64,000 nt of DNA from Clostridia bacterium (GCA_018436095.1 JAHDMJ010000003.1:1-64000), one strand, 5' to 3'; positions 42,438 to 52,676 are shown, numbered from the stretch's first letter. Numbers and translations are program-made. The notes: generated by a model from the letters alone, not told the origin.

Positions 42438-43805
42438 ATGGCCTTGAATTATACAGCAGAAGAAATCATGCAGACCATTCGGATGGTGCAGTCGGAGAAT
42501 CTGGACATTCGCACCATCACTATGGGCATCAGTCTGAGGGATTGCGCCCATGAGGATATGGCTGTCTGCTGCCGGAAGGTTTATGATAAAATAACCCGCA
42601 AAGCAGAAAAATTAGTTGAGACGGGAGAGGCTATCTCCCGGGAATACGGCATACCTATTATTAATAAGCGAATCGCCGTCACCCCCATAGCTATGGTGGG
42701 AGAGGCCTGCAGCGGCGGCAGCTTCGTGGAGCTGGCCAAAGCTATGGATAAAGCGGCGGAGGCTACCGGCGTTAATTTTATCGGCGGCTTTTCCGCTTTG
42801 GTTCATAAAGGCTATACCAGTGGCGACCGGAGATTAATCGAGGCCATCCCCGAGGCCTTGGCCGTGACAGAGCGTGTTTGCTCTTCGGTAAATATCGGCA
42901 CCACAAAAGCCGGCATCAATATGGATGCCGTAGCGCAAATGGGCCATATTATCAAGGCGGCGGCAGAGCTTACCAAAGAGCGGGACGCTATCGGCTGCGC
43001 CAAGCTGGTGGTTTTCTGCAATGTGCCGGAGGATAATCCTTTTATGGCCGGCGCTTTCCATGGCGTAGGCGAGCCGGAAACCGTCATCAATGTAGGCGTG
43101 TCCGGTCCCGGCGTAGTATTGGCTGCTATCCGCAACCATCCGGAATGGGATTTCAGCACCCTGGCCTCTATTATTAAAAGAACGGCTTTCAAAATCACCC
43201 GGATGGGCGAGTTGGTAGGCCGGGAAGCCGGCAGGAGGCTAGACGTGCCTTTTGGCATCGTAGATTTGTCCCTGGCTCCTACACCGGCCATTGGAGATAG
43301 TGTGGCGGATATCCTGGAAGCTATGGGCCTGGAGCGGGTTGGCGGCCACGGCACCACAGCGGCCCTGGCTATGTTGAATGACGCCGTCAAAAAAGGCGGA
43401 GCTATGGCTTCTTCTCACGTCGGCGGCTTATCGGGGGCCTTTATCCCCGTAAGCGAGGACGCCGGCATGATCCGGGCAGTGACAGAAGGCGCTTTGAGCC
43501 TGGATAAGCTGGAAGCCATGACCTGTGTTTGCTCCGTAGGGTTAGATATGTTTGCCGTTCCGGGGGATACTACGGCAGAAGTGCTGTCGGCCATCATTGC
43601 CGACGAAGCCGCCATCGGCATGATCAATAAAAAGACTACGGCCGTCCGGGTAATTCCGGTACCGGGAAAAAAGGTAGGCGATGAAGTGGAGTTTGGCGGT
43701 TTGCTGGGCCGGGCGCCCGTTATGGCTCTGCATACCTATGACCCCGCCGTGTTTATTGGCAGAGGCGGCAGAATTCCGGCCCCCATTCATGCTCTGACCA
43801 ATTAA
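42438..43805 (+). CDS. UPF0210 / DUF711 family protein
   Basis: 455 residues from the ATG at 42438 (AGAAGGAG upstream). Full-length match in pattern to UPF0210 ([52 protein letters not shown]), a glycyl-radical/PFL-like barrel without the radical glycine. Conserved next to the ACT protein across Bacillota and archaea. Biochemical role not established. Confidence 0.92.
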   Translation: MALNYTAEEIMQTIRMVQSENLDIRTITMGISLRDCAHEDMAVCCRKVYDKITRKAEKLVETGEAISREYGIPIINKRIAVTPIAMVGEACSGGSFVELAKAMDKAAEATGVNFIGGFSALVHKGYTSGDRRLIEAIPEALAVTERVCSSVNIGTTKAGINMDAVAQMGHIIKAAAELTKERDAIGCAKLVVFCNVPEDNPFMAGAFHGVGEPETVINVGVSGPGVVLAAIRNHPEWDFSTLASIIKRTAFKITRMGELVGREAGRRLDVPFGIVDLSLAPTPAIGDSVADILEAMGLERVGGHGTTAALAMLNDAVKKGGAMASSHVGGLSGAFIPVSEDAGMIRAVTEGALSLDKLEAMTCVCSVGLDMFAVPGDTTAEVLSAIIADEAAIGMINKKTTAVRVIPVPGKKVGDEVEFGGLLGRAPVMALHTYDPAVFIGRGGRIPAPIHALTN

Positions 43806-43878
43806 AATCAGAGTAAGTTGGACAGAGCCAAGATGCGTTGATTATTCAGAAGGTAAGGCCGGCGGGAAGGAAGGGAAA

Positions 43879-44322
43879 ATGGATCAAAAAAAGAGCCCTT
43901 TGGAAAACGAGGCAGCCTTATTGGCGGAGATGGAAAAAGCTTTGCAGGATAAAATCTGTGTAGCCCCTGTAAATGCTTTAAAAAAAGCGGAAGAACAAGT
44001 TGAAGCGGAGAGCAAGGCCGTAGAGGAACAGCGAGCGGTGGTAGATAAAGCCATCGGCCAGTTGGAAGCCTTTGCCCTGCGCCTGGAGCAGAGCAAGATT
44101 GCGGAGTACATGGATTACCTCAGCAAACCCGGCCGTCTGATCCGGATGAATTTCCTGATGGGGGCTGCCCGGGGGTTCGGTTTTGCCGTAGGCCTTACGG
44201 TTCTCGGCGCAGTAATTATTTACTTTTTGCAGTACCTGGTCCGGCTTAATCTGCCGGTGATCAGCAAATTTATTGCAGATATATTTGTATTGGCCAATCA
44301 ATATTTGGAGTACCGGCGATGA
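43879..44322 (+). CDS. DUF5665-like membrane protein
   Basis: 147 residues. The N-terminal half is a coiled coil (ALKKAEEQVEAESKAVEEQR). The second half (MDYLSKPGRLIRMNFLMGAA, then a hydrophobic helix near 107-126) matches DUF5665, small proteins with one or two membrane segments found in sporulating Bacillota. It overlaps lspA by 4 bases. Function unknown. Confidence 0.8.
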   Translation: MDQKKSPLENEAALLAEMEKALQDKICVAPVNALKKAEEQVEAESKAVEEQRAVVDKAIGQLEAFALRLEQSKIAEYMDYLSKPGRLIRMNFLMGAARGFGFAVGLTVLGAVIIYFLQYLVRLNLPVISKFIADIFVLANQYLEYRR

Positions 44323-44849
44323 TGATGGAAAGCAGAAGCATAAAATACGGCAACAAAAGAAAAAGTGACGCTAAAGGCAAAATTGGCTTTTTGCTTGGCG
44401 CCCTCTTCGTTTTGCTTGCCGATCAAATCAGCAAATATGCTGTTCTTACGAATATGGAACTTTATGAGACGATCCCCGTAATCCCCGATTTTTTTCATTT
44501 GACCTACATTTTAAATAGCGGCGCTTCTTTCGGCATGCTGCAGCAGAGAACAATGCTATTTATCCTATTGACCAGCTTGGTGATTCTCTTCATGGTCTGG
44601 ATGGTCTTTTTCTGGCAGGGTCTGGACAAACCTATCAGGATTTTGTTGGGATTTATTGCCGGCGGTGCTTTAGGCAATCTGGTGGATCGTATCCGTTTTG
44701 GGGCTGTGGTGGATTTTGTGGATTTCCGGGGCATTTGGCCTTATATATTTAACGTAGCGGACGTGGCGGTGGTTTGCGGCGGCATCCTTTTGGCCATTAT
44801 ATATATGTATGCAGAATGGGAAAAGGGTAGCGGCAAGCCGAAACATTGA
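44319..44849 (+). CDS. lspA: Lipoprotein signal peptidase (signal peptidase II)
   Basis: 176 residues, four transmembrane helices. Conserved regions are present: DQISKYAVL, NSGASFGML, and the two catalytic aspartates in GNLVDRIRFGAVVDFVDF and FNVADVAVV. It cleaves the lipid-modified signal peptide of prolipoproteins in the membrane. Overlaps the upstream gene (ATGATG) and is followed by rluD, the usual lspA-rluD pair. Confidence 0.96.
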   Translation: MMMESRSIKYGNKRKSDAKGKIGFLLGALFVLLADQISKYAVLTNMELYETIPVIPDFFHLTYILNSGASFGMLQQRTMLFILLTSLVILFMVWMVFFWQGLDKPIRILLGFIAGGALGNLVDRIRFGAVVDFVDFRGIWPYIFNVADVAVVCGGILLAIIYMYAEWEKGSGKPKH

Positions 44850-44870
44850 CGATTGGTAAAGGAGAAAAAT

Positions 44871-45854
44871 TTGCTGGAGAGTATGGAAAGCAATTGTACA
44901 TTTGCGGTGGAAGCAGAAGATGAGGGTCAAAGAGCCGACGTTTATCTGGCTTCTATGCTGCCGGATTTTAGCCGCAGCCGTATCCAGAGCCTGATCAAAA
45001 GCGGCGATATCCTGCTCAATGGCCAGGCTATTAAAGCCGGCAAAAAGCTGGAGGAAGGGGACGAGCTTTCTTGCCGTATTCCCGCCCCGGCCCATTTGCA
45101 GGTTGAGCCCTACCCCATGGAGCTGGCTGTCGTCTATGAGGATGCTTCTATCCTGGTGATCAACAAACCTCAAGGCTTAGTGGTTCATCCTGCCCCCGGC
45201 AGCCCCGAAAAAACCCTGGTTCATGGCCTCTTGGCTCATTGCCGGGACCTATCCGGCATCAACGGCGTCTTGCGGCCCGGTATTGTGCATAGATTAGATA
45301 AAGATACCTCGGGCCTCTTGGTGGTAGCTAAAAACGATGCCGCCCACAGAAGTCTGGCGGAGCAGATCCAAGCCAGAACCATGAAGCGGCAATACCTTGC
45401 CCTGGTATGGGGTACTATCGGTGAACCGGCAGGCATTATTGAGGCGCCCATCGGCAGAGACCCTAAGGACCGCCAAAAAATGGCGGCCATTGCCGGCGGC
45501 AAGCCTGCCACCACCACCTATACGGTTTTGGACCGGCTGGCGGATAAAACGGCGGTGCAATGCGATTTGCATACGGGGCGCACCCATCAGATCCGGGTGC
45601 ATCTGCGGTTTTTGGGCTATCCGGTAGTCGGTGATACTAAGTACGGCCGCCGCAAGGACGATAGCCTGTGGCCCGGTCAGGCTCTCCACGCCTGGAGTCT
45701 GGAGCTTTGCCATCCGGTAAACAATGAAGTAATGAAGTTTTTTGCATCTGTACCTGATTATTTCCGTAATGCCTTAGAAAGAGAAGGAGCAGTCAATACC
45801 TTGGCAAGAATGAAGGAGCTAGAGGCGGCGGAGCCGGCCAAAGGAAAGGAATAA
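44871..45854 (+). CDS. rluD: Ribosomal large subunit pseudouridine synthase D
   Basis: 327 residues. The TTG at 44871 is 6 bases from GGAG and is the best-supported start (an ATG at 44883 has no site). An S4 RNA-binding domain (RADVYLASMLPDFSRSRIQS, about 21-80) precedes the RluA-family catalytic domain with the aspartate in HRLDKDTSGLLV and the TGRTHQIRVHL motif. It modifies uridines in 23S rRNA helix 69. Confidence 0.95.
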   Translation: MLESMESNCTFAVEAEDEGQRADVYLASMLPDFSRSRIQSLIKSGDILLNGQAIKAGKKLEEGDELSCRIPAPAHLQVEPYPMELAVVYEDASILVINKPQGLVVHPAPGSPEKTLVHGLLAHCRDLSGINGVLRPGIVHRLDKDTSGLLVVAKNDAAHRSLAEQIQARTMKRQYLALVWGTIGEPAGIIEAPIGRDPKDRQKMAAIAGGKPATTTYTVLDRLADKTAVQCDLHTGRTHQIRVHLRFLGYPVVGDTKYGRRKDDSLWPGQALHAWSLELCHPVNNEVMKFFASVPDYFRNALEREGAVNTLARMKELEAAEPAKGKE

Positions 45855-45860
45855 TTACAA

Positions 45861-46937
45861 ATGGATATTGAGAGGCAAAAGAGATTCATCATTCAATTTA
45901 TTTATTGGCTGTTGGCTGCAGGTATCGTTTACGTTTTGCTGAAATATGCCGTGCCTTTACTGATGCCTTTTGTCATTGGCTCCCTGGTGGCTATTATATT
46001 GCGGCCCCTTACGGAGTGGCTGGCCAGGGTAACCAGAATTAACCGCAAGGTCATGGCCATTTTGATCCTTTTGCTTTTCTATGCCACCATGGGTATATTG
46101 CTTTTCTTATCCGGCGCCAAAATTGTAACTCTGGTCAGAGGCTTCATCGTCACCATACCCAATTATTACATTTTCAATATCGAGCCTGCCTTGCAGAAGT
46201 TATTTTATGATCTCACCCTTTTGCTTAACAATCTGGATCCTTCCCTTCAGGCCACTATTCAGGGCCTGGCCGGCAATGTCATTTCTTCCTTGGCCAATAT
46301 GGTGACTTCCTTTTCCAGTTCGGCCTTAAATTGGCTGACCGGTTTTGCCGGGGCCGTGCCGGGCTTCATGATCAATTTTATCTTTACTATTGTTACATCT
46401 TTTTTCCTCTCCATAGATTTTCCCGTGGTCAAAACCTTTATTTTGCGGCAACTGGGTGTCCGGCAATTGCAGATCCTGCGGATGATCAGGGACAATGCCT
46501 TAGGTGCCATAGGAAAATACATCAAAGCTTACGCCATGCTGATGACCTTGACCTTTGTGGAGCTTGCCATAGGAATGTGGCTGGCCGGCGTTCACCGGCC
46601 GGGATTGGTTGCCTTGGGGATTGCCATATTCGATGTTCTGCCCGTACTGGGTACCGGCGGCATTTTGGTGCCTTGGGTGATCATTGATCTGATTATCGGC
46701 AATACGGCAAGGGCCGTCAAAATATTGATTCTCTATGCTGTGGTGACTACGGTCCGCAATACCCTGGAGCCTAAAGTAGTAGGGGAGCAGATCGGTCTTC
46801 ATCCATTGATTACGTTGCTATGCATGTACATTGGTACCTCTCTCTTTGGCATGGTAGGGCTTTTAGGCTTGCCCATAGCGGCCACCATAGCCAAAAACCT
46901 CAACGATAACGGCACCATCAAACTATTTAAAAGATAA
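45861..46937 (+). CDS. ytvI: Sporulation-type integral membrane protein YtvI (AI-2E transporter family)
   Basis: 358 residues with about eight hydrophobic segments, beginning YWLLAAGIVYVLLKYAVPLL and ending in the family motif ...LEPKVVGEQIGLHPLITLL. This matches YtvI-type members of the AI-2E/PerM permease family, found in spore formers. Six bases after rluD. A role in sporulation is known only by association. Confidence 0.85.
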   Translation: MDIERQKRFIIQFIYWLLAAGIVYVLLKYAVPLLMPFVIGSLVAIILRPLTEWLARVTRINRKVMAILILLLFYATMGILLFLSGAKIVTLVRGFIVTIPNYYIFNIEPALQKLFYDLTLLLNNLDPSLQATIQGLAGNVISSLANMVTSFSSSALNWLTGFAGAVPGFMINFIFTIVTSFFLSIDFPVVKTFILRQLGVRQLQILRMIRDNALGAIGKYIKAYAMLMTLTFVELAIGMWLAGVHRPGLVALGIAIFDVLPVLGTGGILVPWVIIDLIIGNTARAVKILILYAVVTTVRNTLEPKVVGEQIGLHPLITLLCMYIGTSLFGMVGLLGLPIAATIAKNLNDNGTIKLFKR

Positions 46938-46944
46938 GGCGGCG

Positions 46945-47160
46945 TTATATAACGCTAAGAGCATGAGTAACAATCAGCGAACACTGTGGGAAGGCGTCTG
47001 AAGAAAAGGCCATGCCGGCTATAGCGAACATTCGTAGCCTGCTAAATTTCCTTGATCAATAGATCATTTAGTAATTTAGCAGGCGGAGAGTGAGCGTAGC
47101 TGATTTGGCCTTTTTGCAAAGCCGTCCTTCTTGCTTACCGATTGTTTACTCATGCATTTG
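46945..47160. repeat. Long imperfect inverted repeat between convergent genes
   Basis: Outer arms GCATGAGTAACAATC (46961-46975) and GATTGTTTACTCATGC (47140-47155), middle arms around AAAAGGCC and GGCCTTTTT, and an inner stem CCTGCTAAATT (47038-47048) with AATTTAGCAGG (47073-47083). The whole gap could fold as one long hairpin. It probably ends transcription from both sides and may be a small repeat element. Confidence 0.65.
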
Positions 47161-47168
47161 TTTTGGCG

Positions 47169-49064
47169 TTATGATAATAGCCGCTCTATTTCCTCTTCAT
47201 CGGTGGTGACGTAGATGGTCTGGTATTGCTCATAAAGAACCATGCCGGGCTTGGCGCCTTTGGGCTTCCAGACGTTTTGCCTTTTAGCAAAGTCCACAGC
47301 CGTCCGGCCGGCGGCTTTGGCTTGGGAATGCCAGAGGCAAATCTTGGCCGCCGCTTCAATAACCCGCTCCGGAATGTCCAGCTTGTCGGGATTGCGGATG
47401 ATCACATGGCTGCTGGGGATTTTTTGGGCATGGAGCCAAAGATCGCCGCTTTTGGCCACTTTCATAGTCAAGTGATCGTTTTGACGGTTGTTATGACCGT
47501 AAAGAATAGTAAAACCTTCGTAAGACAGAGAACCTAAGGAAGGTTCCTTAGTTTTGTCCGCAGTTTTATGGCCGGCGTTTTTAGCGCCGGTTTTTTTGTT
47601 GGCGTTCTTATTGCGGCTCCCTTTTTGGCGGTCTTCTTTATCGGCGGACTTGATATAGCCGGCCTCCTGCAGCTCGCTCCGCACCTCCGCCAATTCCGGC
47701 AGGCCGGTCACGGTGGTCAGAGACAGGGCCAGGCTGTCCAAATAAGCCAGCTCCTCCATGGTTTCTTCATAGTAGATACGGGCTTTCTCCGCCTTTTGCC
47801 GGGCCTTCTGATAGCGGTGGAAATAAGCCTGGGCATTTTCCAGGGGACTTAGCTGAGGATCCATGGGTATGGTCACCGTCTTGCCTTCGGGATCATAGAA
47901 ATCTGTGACCGCAGCCTCCGGGCCCTGTTTTAGCTGGTAGTGGCTGGCCATTAGAAGCTGGCCGTGAAGCTGCCATTTTTGGGCTTCCTGACCCTCCAGT
48001 ACGGCTTCTGCCTGAAGACCCGCTTTTTTGCGGCAGCGCTCTTGCTCCCGGCGGATGATTTGCTCCAGATCGCTTTGCTTTTGGCGGAACAGGTTAGCGG
48101 TGCCCCGGCCCCGGAAATAAGCATCCAGCATTTCATTGAGGGAGGAAAACCTTTGGCGCTGCTTTTCCGGATACAAGGTGAGGGCTATAGCGGAAAAATC
48201 TTTGGGCGTACCGCTTTGACCGGGCAGAACAGCCTGGCTGAATTGACCGGGCTGTCCGGGTTGTCCGGCCTGGCTGGTTTGACCGGATTGGAAGTAAATC
48301 TCCGGCTGGTAAATACCTTCCTGAAGCTCCCCGCCCAGAGCGGCTATGGCTTGAAACAGGCGGAGGTAATCAGCTTGGCCGAAATACTCCAGAGTATCCA
48401 CCGGGCTTTTGCCGGCCCGGTGAATCAGCTCCTGGGCGCTTAAAGGACCTAAGCCGTCATAAGTGGAGAGAATCACCTGGTCAAGGGCTTTGCTCAAGCC
48501 GGCAGCCATCAGCCGGCCGGCAACGGCTTCTTCCGTTTCCAGCCAAAGGGGCAGCTTTTCCTTGGAGGGGGGCGGCAAATACTGCTCGCCGGGCAGCACT
48601 TGGCGGTAGCGGCTGACGGCGGCGGTAATCCGGCGCAGGCTGTCGATGATGCGGCCTTTTGCGGGGTCCACTAAAATCAGATTGCTGTGCTTGCCCATGA
48701 TCTCGGCAATCAGCCGTTTTTCTTTTAAATCGCCAAACTCATCCAAGGACTGGATATTGATATAAAGAATTCTGTCTAAGCCTTGTTGCTCGAAAGAAAG
48801 AACCCGGCCGCCTTCCAGATGCTTGCGCAAAACCATGCAGAACACCGGGGGCTGATCGGGATTGGGGGCAGTGGTGGACGTCAGATGGATTCGGGCCTCC
48901 TGGGCTAAAGCCGATAAAAGCAGTTTGTGATTTTTCCCCTGGCTGCGGATATGAAGAATAATTTCGTTTTTATTGGGCTGGGTGACTTTGTCTACCCGGC
49001 CCCCGGCTAAAAGTTTATTGCATTCCTGGGTGATGCCTCTCATAACCAGGCCGTCGTATGCCAT
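47169..49064 (-). CDS. rqcH: RqcH/NFACT-family ribosome quality control protein
   Basis: 631 residues, ATG 49064 with AAAGGAG. NFACT-N domain at the start (MAYDGLVMRGITQECN), a helical middle, and the NFACT-R domain near residue 515 (LSYEGFTILYGHNNRQND, followed by DLWLHAQKIPSSHVII). RqcH recruits tRNA-Ala to add alanine tails to stalled nascent chains on 50S subunits. Two low-complexity inserts are unusual: a Gly/Gln/Pro-rich stretch near residues 262-290 and a Lys/Asn-rich linker just before NFACT-R. Confidence 0.93.
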   Translation of the reverse strand: MAYDGLVMRGITQECNKLLAGGRVDKVTQPNKNEIILHIRSQGKNHKLLLSALAQEARIHLTSTTAPNPDQPPVFCMVLRKHLEGGRVLSFEQQGLDRILYINIQSLDEFGDLKEKRLIAEIMGKHSNLILVDPAKGRIIDSLRRITAAVSRYRQVLPGEQYLPPPSKEKLPLWLETEEAVAGRLMAAGLSKALDQVILSTYDGLGPLSAQELIHRAGKSPVDTLEYFGQADYLRLFQAIAALGGELQEGIYQPEIYFQSGQTSQAGQPGQPGQFSQAVLPGQSGTPKDFSAIALTLYPEKQRQRFSSLNEMLDAYFRGRGTANLFRQKQSDLEQIIRREQERCRKKAGLQAEAVLEGQEAQKWQLHGQLLMASHYQLKQGPEAAVTDFYDPEGKTVTIPMDPQLSPLENAQAYFHRYQKARQKAEKARIYYEETMEELAYLDSLALSLTTVTGLPELAEVRSELQEAGYIKSADKEDRQKGSRNKNANKKTGAKNAGHKTADKTKEPSLGSLSYEGFTILYGHNNRQNDHLTMKVAKSGDLWLHAQKIPSSHVIIRNPDKLDIPERVIEAAAKICLWHSQAKAAGRTAVDFAKRQNVWKPKGAKPGMVLYEQYQTIYVTTDEEEIERLLS

Positions 49065-49181
49065 ATGTACTCCTTTGATTCTTGGTTTTTTATCTGGGGT
49101 TATTATACCATATAACGAAAAGTCTTTGTCATTTTTTTGCTCTCATGGACATAGATTGCAACGGACAAGGAGGTATGCGCA

Positions 49182-52148
49182 ATGAGGGCTAAAGGGCAAT
49201 GGCATGAAATGACGGCTGCCGAGGCAGTGGAAAAACTTCAAAGCGACGGCGAAAAGGGGCTTTCGGTGCGGGAAGCGGCTATCCGGCTGGGAGAGGGCGG
49301 CATGAACCGGCTGGCTGCCAAGCCGAAGCGAAACCGGCTTTTGGTGTTTCTGGATCAGTTTAAAGACTTTATGGTTCTCGTTCTTTTGGCGGCGGCCATC
49401 GTCTCCGGTTTTGTAGGCGAATTGGCGGATACGGTAACCATATTGGCCATCGTTTTATTAAATGGTTTTTTGGGCTATGTACAGACCAATAAGGCTGAAG
49501 AATCCTTGGAAAAGCTAAAAAACTTATCGGCCCGTCATGCTCAGGTGCTGCGGGGCGGTATGATCACCGAAATCAACAGTGAAGAGCTGGTCAAAGGTGA
49601 CATTGTGCTTTTAGAAACAGGGGTGATTGTGCCCGCTGATCTGCGGCTTTTGGAAACCCACCGGGCCGCCATCGACGAAGGGGTGCTGACAGGGGAATCT
49701 CTGCCCGTAGAGAAAAATGCCAAAACCCTTTTCGGTGCTGCCGCCTCCTTAGGCGACAGGGCTAATATGGCTTATATGGGCACCACCATGGTTCAGGGCA
49801 AGGCCAGGGGCATCGTGGTAGGCACCGGTATGGGGACAGAAATGGGCCTGATCGCTGTCAGCATCCAGGAGGCCGGCCAGGAGCCTACGCCTTTGGAAAA
49901 AAGGCTGGATCAAATGGGCCGCCGTCTGGTCTTTATCTGCGGCGTTATCGTAGCTGTGGTGGTTCTTTTAGGCTGGCTGCGGGGAGAAAGCTTCCAGCTA
50001 ATGTTTTTAACGGGCATCAGCCTGGCTGTGGCGGCGGTGCCCGAGGGCCTGCCGGCTATTGTAACGGTGGCCCTGGCCATCGGTATTCAGAGGATGGCTA
50101 AACGCAATGCCATTGTCCGTCATTTGCCGGCAGTGGAAACCTTGGGCTGCGCTACCGTCATTTGCTCCGATAAAACGGGCACATTGACCCAAAGCGCCAT
50201 GATGGTTACCGAATATTATTGCGCCGACGCCGTCGTCAAATTTAGCGGCAAAGGCTATGAACCGAAAGGTGAAATCGAATACCCTGATGACGGCAGCTGG
50301 CTGGAAGAAAATAGAGAGGGACTGAAGCTGGCTTTGACGGGAGCGGCCCTGTGCAGCAATGCCAGATTAGCCAGGGATCAACTGGCAGTGGATGGGTTAT
50401 TCCGCGGCGGCAGGGAAAAAGAATGGAGCCGCTGGCAGGTGATGGGCGACCCTACGGAAGGGGCAATGCTGGTAGCTTCGGCTAAAGCCGGGATTTGGCG
50501 GGAGAATCTGAGAGAAAAGAAACTGGATGAACTGCCCTTTGACTCCGACCGTAAGCGGATGAGCGTTTTGACGGAAAGGGAGGACGGCAGCCGGCGGATG
50601 TATTGCAAAGGTGCGCCGGATGTGCTGCTTGCCCGCTGCAGCCATATTTGGTGGCGGGGGGAAGCCAGGCCTATGACGGAGGCCCTGGCCCGGGAGATTC
50701 TCAAGGCCAATGAAGCCATGGCCGGCCGGGCCCTGCGGGTTTTGGCCGTAGCCTACAAGAATTTTGACGGTGACACAAATGATAATAAGGCCGCCGCCGG
50801 TAGCGGAGCCGAGGCAGGCAAAGGTCTGACTATACGCAAAACTCAGGAAAAACCGAAGAACAGCGGCTGGGATAAGCTGAGCAAAACGCCGGTATTGTCC
50901 TTGCCCGGCAAGGTAAAGGTGCTTTTAGGAGGCAAGAGCTCCGGCAATGCTGAAGAAAAAAGCCGGCCAGAGGAGAGCGCCTTTACCGCCGAAGCAGTAA
51001 AAGAGGAACGCTGGCTTGACGAGGGCTCCGAAAACGGCCTGGTCTTTCTTGCCTTGGCCGGCATGATGGATCCCCCCAGAGAAGGGGTAAAGGAAGCCGT
51101 GGCCAAATGTCACCAGGCCGGCATCAGAACCTTAATGCTCACCGGCGACCATATTCTGACGGCGGAGGCCATTGCCCGCAAAATCGGCATAATGAAGAAG
51201 GGGCAACAAGCCGTTACCGGCAGTGAACTGGATGAGCTGACCGACGAAGAGCTGAAAGTAAAACTTCAGGAGGCCACGGTTTTTGCCAGAGTTTCTCCCC
51301 GCCATAAGATGCGGTTGGTACAATTGCTGAAGGAAAGAGGGGAAATCTGTGCCATGACCGGCGACGGTGTTAACGACGGGCCGGCGGTAAAAGCGGCGGA
51401 TATTGGAATTGCCATGGGGCAAACCGGTACCGATGTTACCCGGGAAGCGGCGGATTTGGTTTTGGCGGATGATAATTTCACCACCATTGCCGCAGCAGTA
51501 GAAGAAGGCCGAATTATCTATAACAATATCCGCCGGTTCATCCGTTATCTTCTGGCCAGCAACACCGGCGAGGTGCTGGTGATGCTGCTGACCACTTTGT
51601 TTGGGGTGCCGTTGCCCCTGTTGCCCATCCAGATATTATGGGTAAACCTGGTTACCGACGGCCTGCCGGCCATGGCTTTGGGACTGGATCCCGGCGACGA
51701 GCAGACCATGCTGCGCAAGCCCCGCCATCCCAAGGACGGCGTTTTCGCCGGCGGCCTGGGCAGCCGCATCGTCATTGACGGCATTATCATCGCGCTGGCC
51801 ACGCTGACGGCTTATTTCATCAGCATGCTTTATTTCCGGGATATCGCCGTAGCCAGAACCGTAGCTTTCTGCGCCCTGGTTTTTGCCCAGTTGGTTTACG
51901 TTTTTCGTTGTGCTGCCAGCCGGGGCATCTTCCGCAAATGCGCCCGCAATCCCTGGCTGCCGGCGGCGGTGCTCTGTTCCCTTTTAATGCAGCTGGCTGT
52001 GGTTTACCTGCCCTTTTTACAGAAATATTTCAATACCAGCTCTTTGAACGCCACCGCCTGGATGATGGTATTGCTGCCTATCGGTGTGGCTACCATATTG
52101 CAGCAGATTTTCCAAGCCCTCTCCGCTGCAGTCAGGAAGGAGAAATAA
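49182..52148 (+). CDS. Cation-translocating P-type ATPase (Ca2+/SERCA-like)
   Basis: 988 residues, AAGGAGG upstream. All signature motifs are present: TGES (about 169), PEGLPAIVTVALAIGIQRMA in M4, the phosphorylated Asp in SDKTGTLTQ, KGAPDVLL in the nucleotide domain, and TGDGVNDGPAVKAADIGIAMG in the hinge. The M4 PEGLPA and type II layout indicate Ca2+ transport. An extra ~80 residues, Lys/Gly/Ser-rich, lie at about 528-612 between the nucleotide and phosphorylation domains, so the protein is longer than the usual ~880-910. Confidence 0.92.
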   Translation: MRAKGQWHEMTAAEAVEKLQSDGEKGLSVREAAIRLGEGGMNRLAAKPKRNRLLVFLDQFKDFMVLVLLAAAIVSGFVGELADTVTILAIVLLNGFLGYVQTNKAEESLEKLKNLSARHAQVLRGGMITEINSEELVKGDIVLLETGVIVPADLRLLETHRAAIDEGVLTGESLPVEKNAKTLFGAAASLGDRANMAYMGTTMVQGKARGIVVGTGMGTEMGLIAVSIQEAGQEPTPLEKRLDQMGRRLVFICGVIVAVVVLLGWLRGESFQLMFLTGISLAVAAVPEGLPAIVTVALAIGIQRMAKRNAIVRHLPAVETLGCATVICSDKTGTLTQSAMMVTEYYCADAVVKFSGKGYEPKGEIEYPDDGSWLEENREGLKLALTGAALCSNARLARDQLAVDGLFRGGREKEWSRWQVMGDPTEGAMLVASAKAGIWRENLREKKLDELPFDSDRKRMSVLTEREDGSRRMYCKGAPDVLLARCSHIWWRGEARPMTEALAREILKANEAMAGRALRVLAVAYKNFDGDTNDNKAAAGSGAEAGKGLTIRKTQEKPKNSGWDKLSKTPVLSLPGKVKVLLGGKSSGNAEEKSRPEESAFTAEAVKEERWLDEGSENGLVFLALAGMMDPPREGVKEAVAKCHQAGIRTLMLTGDHILTAEAIARKIGIMKKGQQAVTGSELDELTDEELKVKLQEATVFARVSPRHKMRLVQLLKERGEICAMTGDGVNDGPAVKAADIGIAMGQTGTDVTREAADLVLADDNFTTIAAAVEEGRIIYNNIRRFIRYLLASNTGEVLVMLLTTLFGVPLPLLPIQILWVNLVTDGLPAMALGLDPGDEQTMLRKPRHPKDGVFAGGLGSRIVIDGIIIALATLTAYFISMLYFRDIAVARTVAFCALVFAQLVYVFRCAASRGIFRKCARNPWLPAAVLCSLLMQLAVVYLPFLQKYFNTSSLNATAWMMVLLPIGVATILQQIFQALSAAVRKEK

Positions 52149-52196
52149 TTGTGTACATTTCAGAAGCCGGCGTAAAAATGGTGCGAAATTGAATAT

Positions 52197-52268
52197 CGGG
52201 GTGTAGCGCAGTTGGTAGGGCGTCTGGTTTGGGACCAGGATGACGCAGGTTAGATCCTGTCACTTCGG
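52197..52268 (+). tRNA. Degenerate tRNA-Pro (TGG)
   Basis: Acceptor CGGGGTG pairs with CACTTCG through two G-T pairs. The anticodon loop TTTGGGA carries TGG. The D-stem is mispaired (GCGC against GGCG), the T-loop has 6 bases (TTAGAT) instead of 7 and lacks the TTC sequence. It is probably a decayed gene or a recombined tRNA end next to an island. Confidence 0.6.
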
Positions 52269-52274
52269 AGGCCG

Positions 52275-52579
52275 CTGAAAAAGTCGCAGTCCGTATAGTT
52301 GCTAAAATCGAATTCACTGTTGCCAACTGCACAAAAATCGAACTTGTGTGACGGCAGCAGGAGATTTTACCTGTTTTTCGCTTTCAGATGCACAAAAATC
52401 GAAGTTGTGTAACGGATTAGAGGACAATTCTTCCTAATCTGAACCAATTTGAAGGAAATAGTGCAACACAACCTCGATTTTTGTGCAGTTAGCCTCTGCT
52501 TTTAGCCTAAATTTGATGTCCGTTGCAACACAACTTCGGTTTTTGTGCACCTCTCCCGATTTGCCGCCGACTTTTTCAG
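52275..52579. mobile_element. MITE-like element with four internal copies of a 22-base motif
   Basis: Perfect 12-base terminal inverted repeats CTGAAAAAGTCG (52275-52286) and CGACTTTTTCAG (52568-52579). Inside, TGCACAAAAATCGAAsTTGT occurs twice in direct orientation (52328-, 52389-) and twice inverted (ending 52487 and 52549). No coding capacity. The paired-motif design recalls IS21 ends. Flanks carry CACTTCGGAG (52261-52270) and CACTCCGAG (52590-52598), a possible imperfect duplication. Confidence 0.65.
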
Positions 52580-52676
52580 TGCCCTCGTCACTCCGAGCAT
52601 TTTTCTGCGTTTTGTGTTTGTTTTTTTAGGAGCAATCCCAAATAGATTCGCCCGGTTTGGGATGAGAAATATTTTA

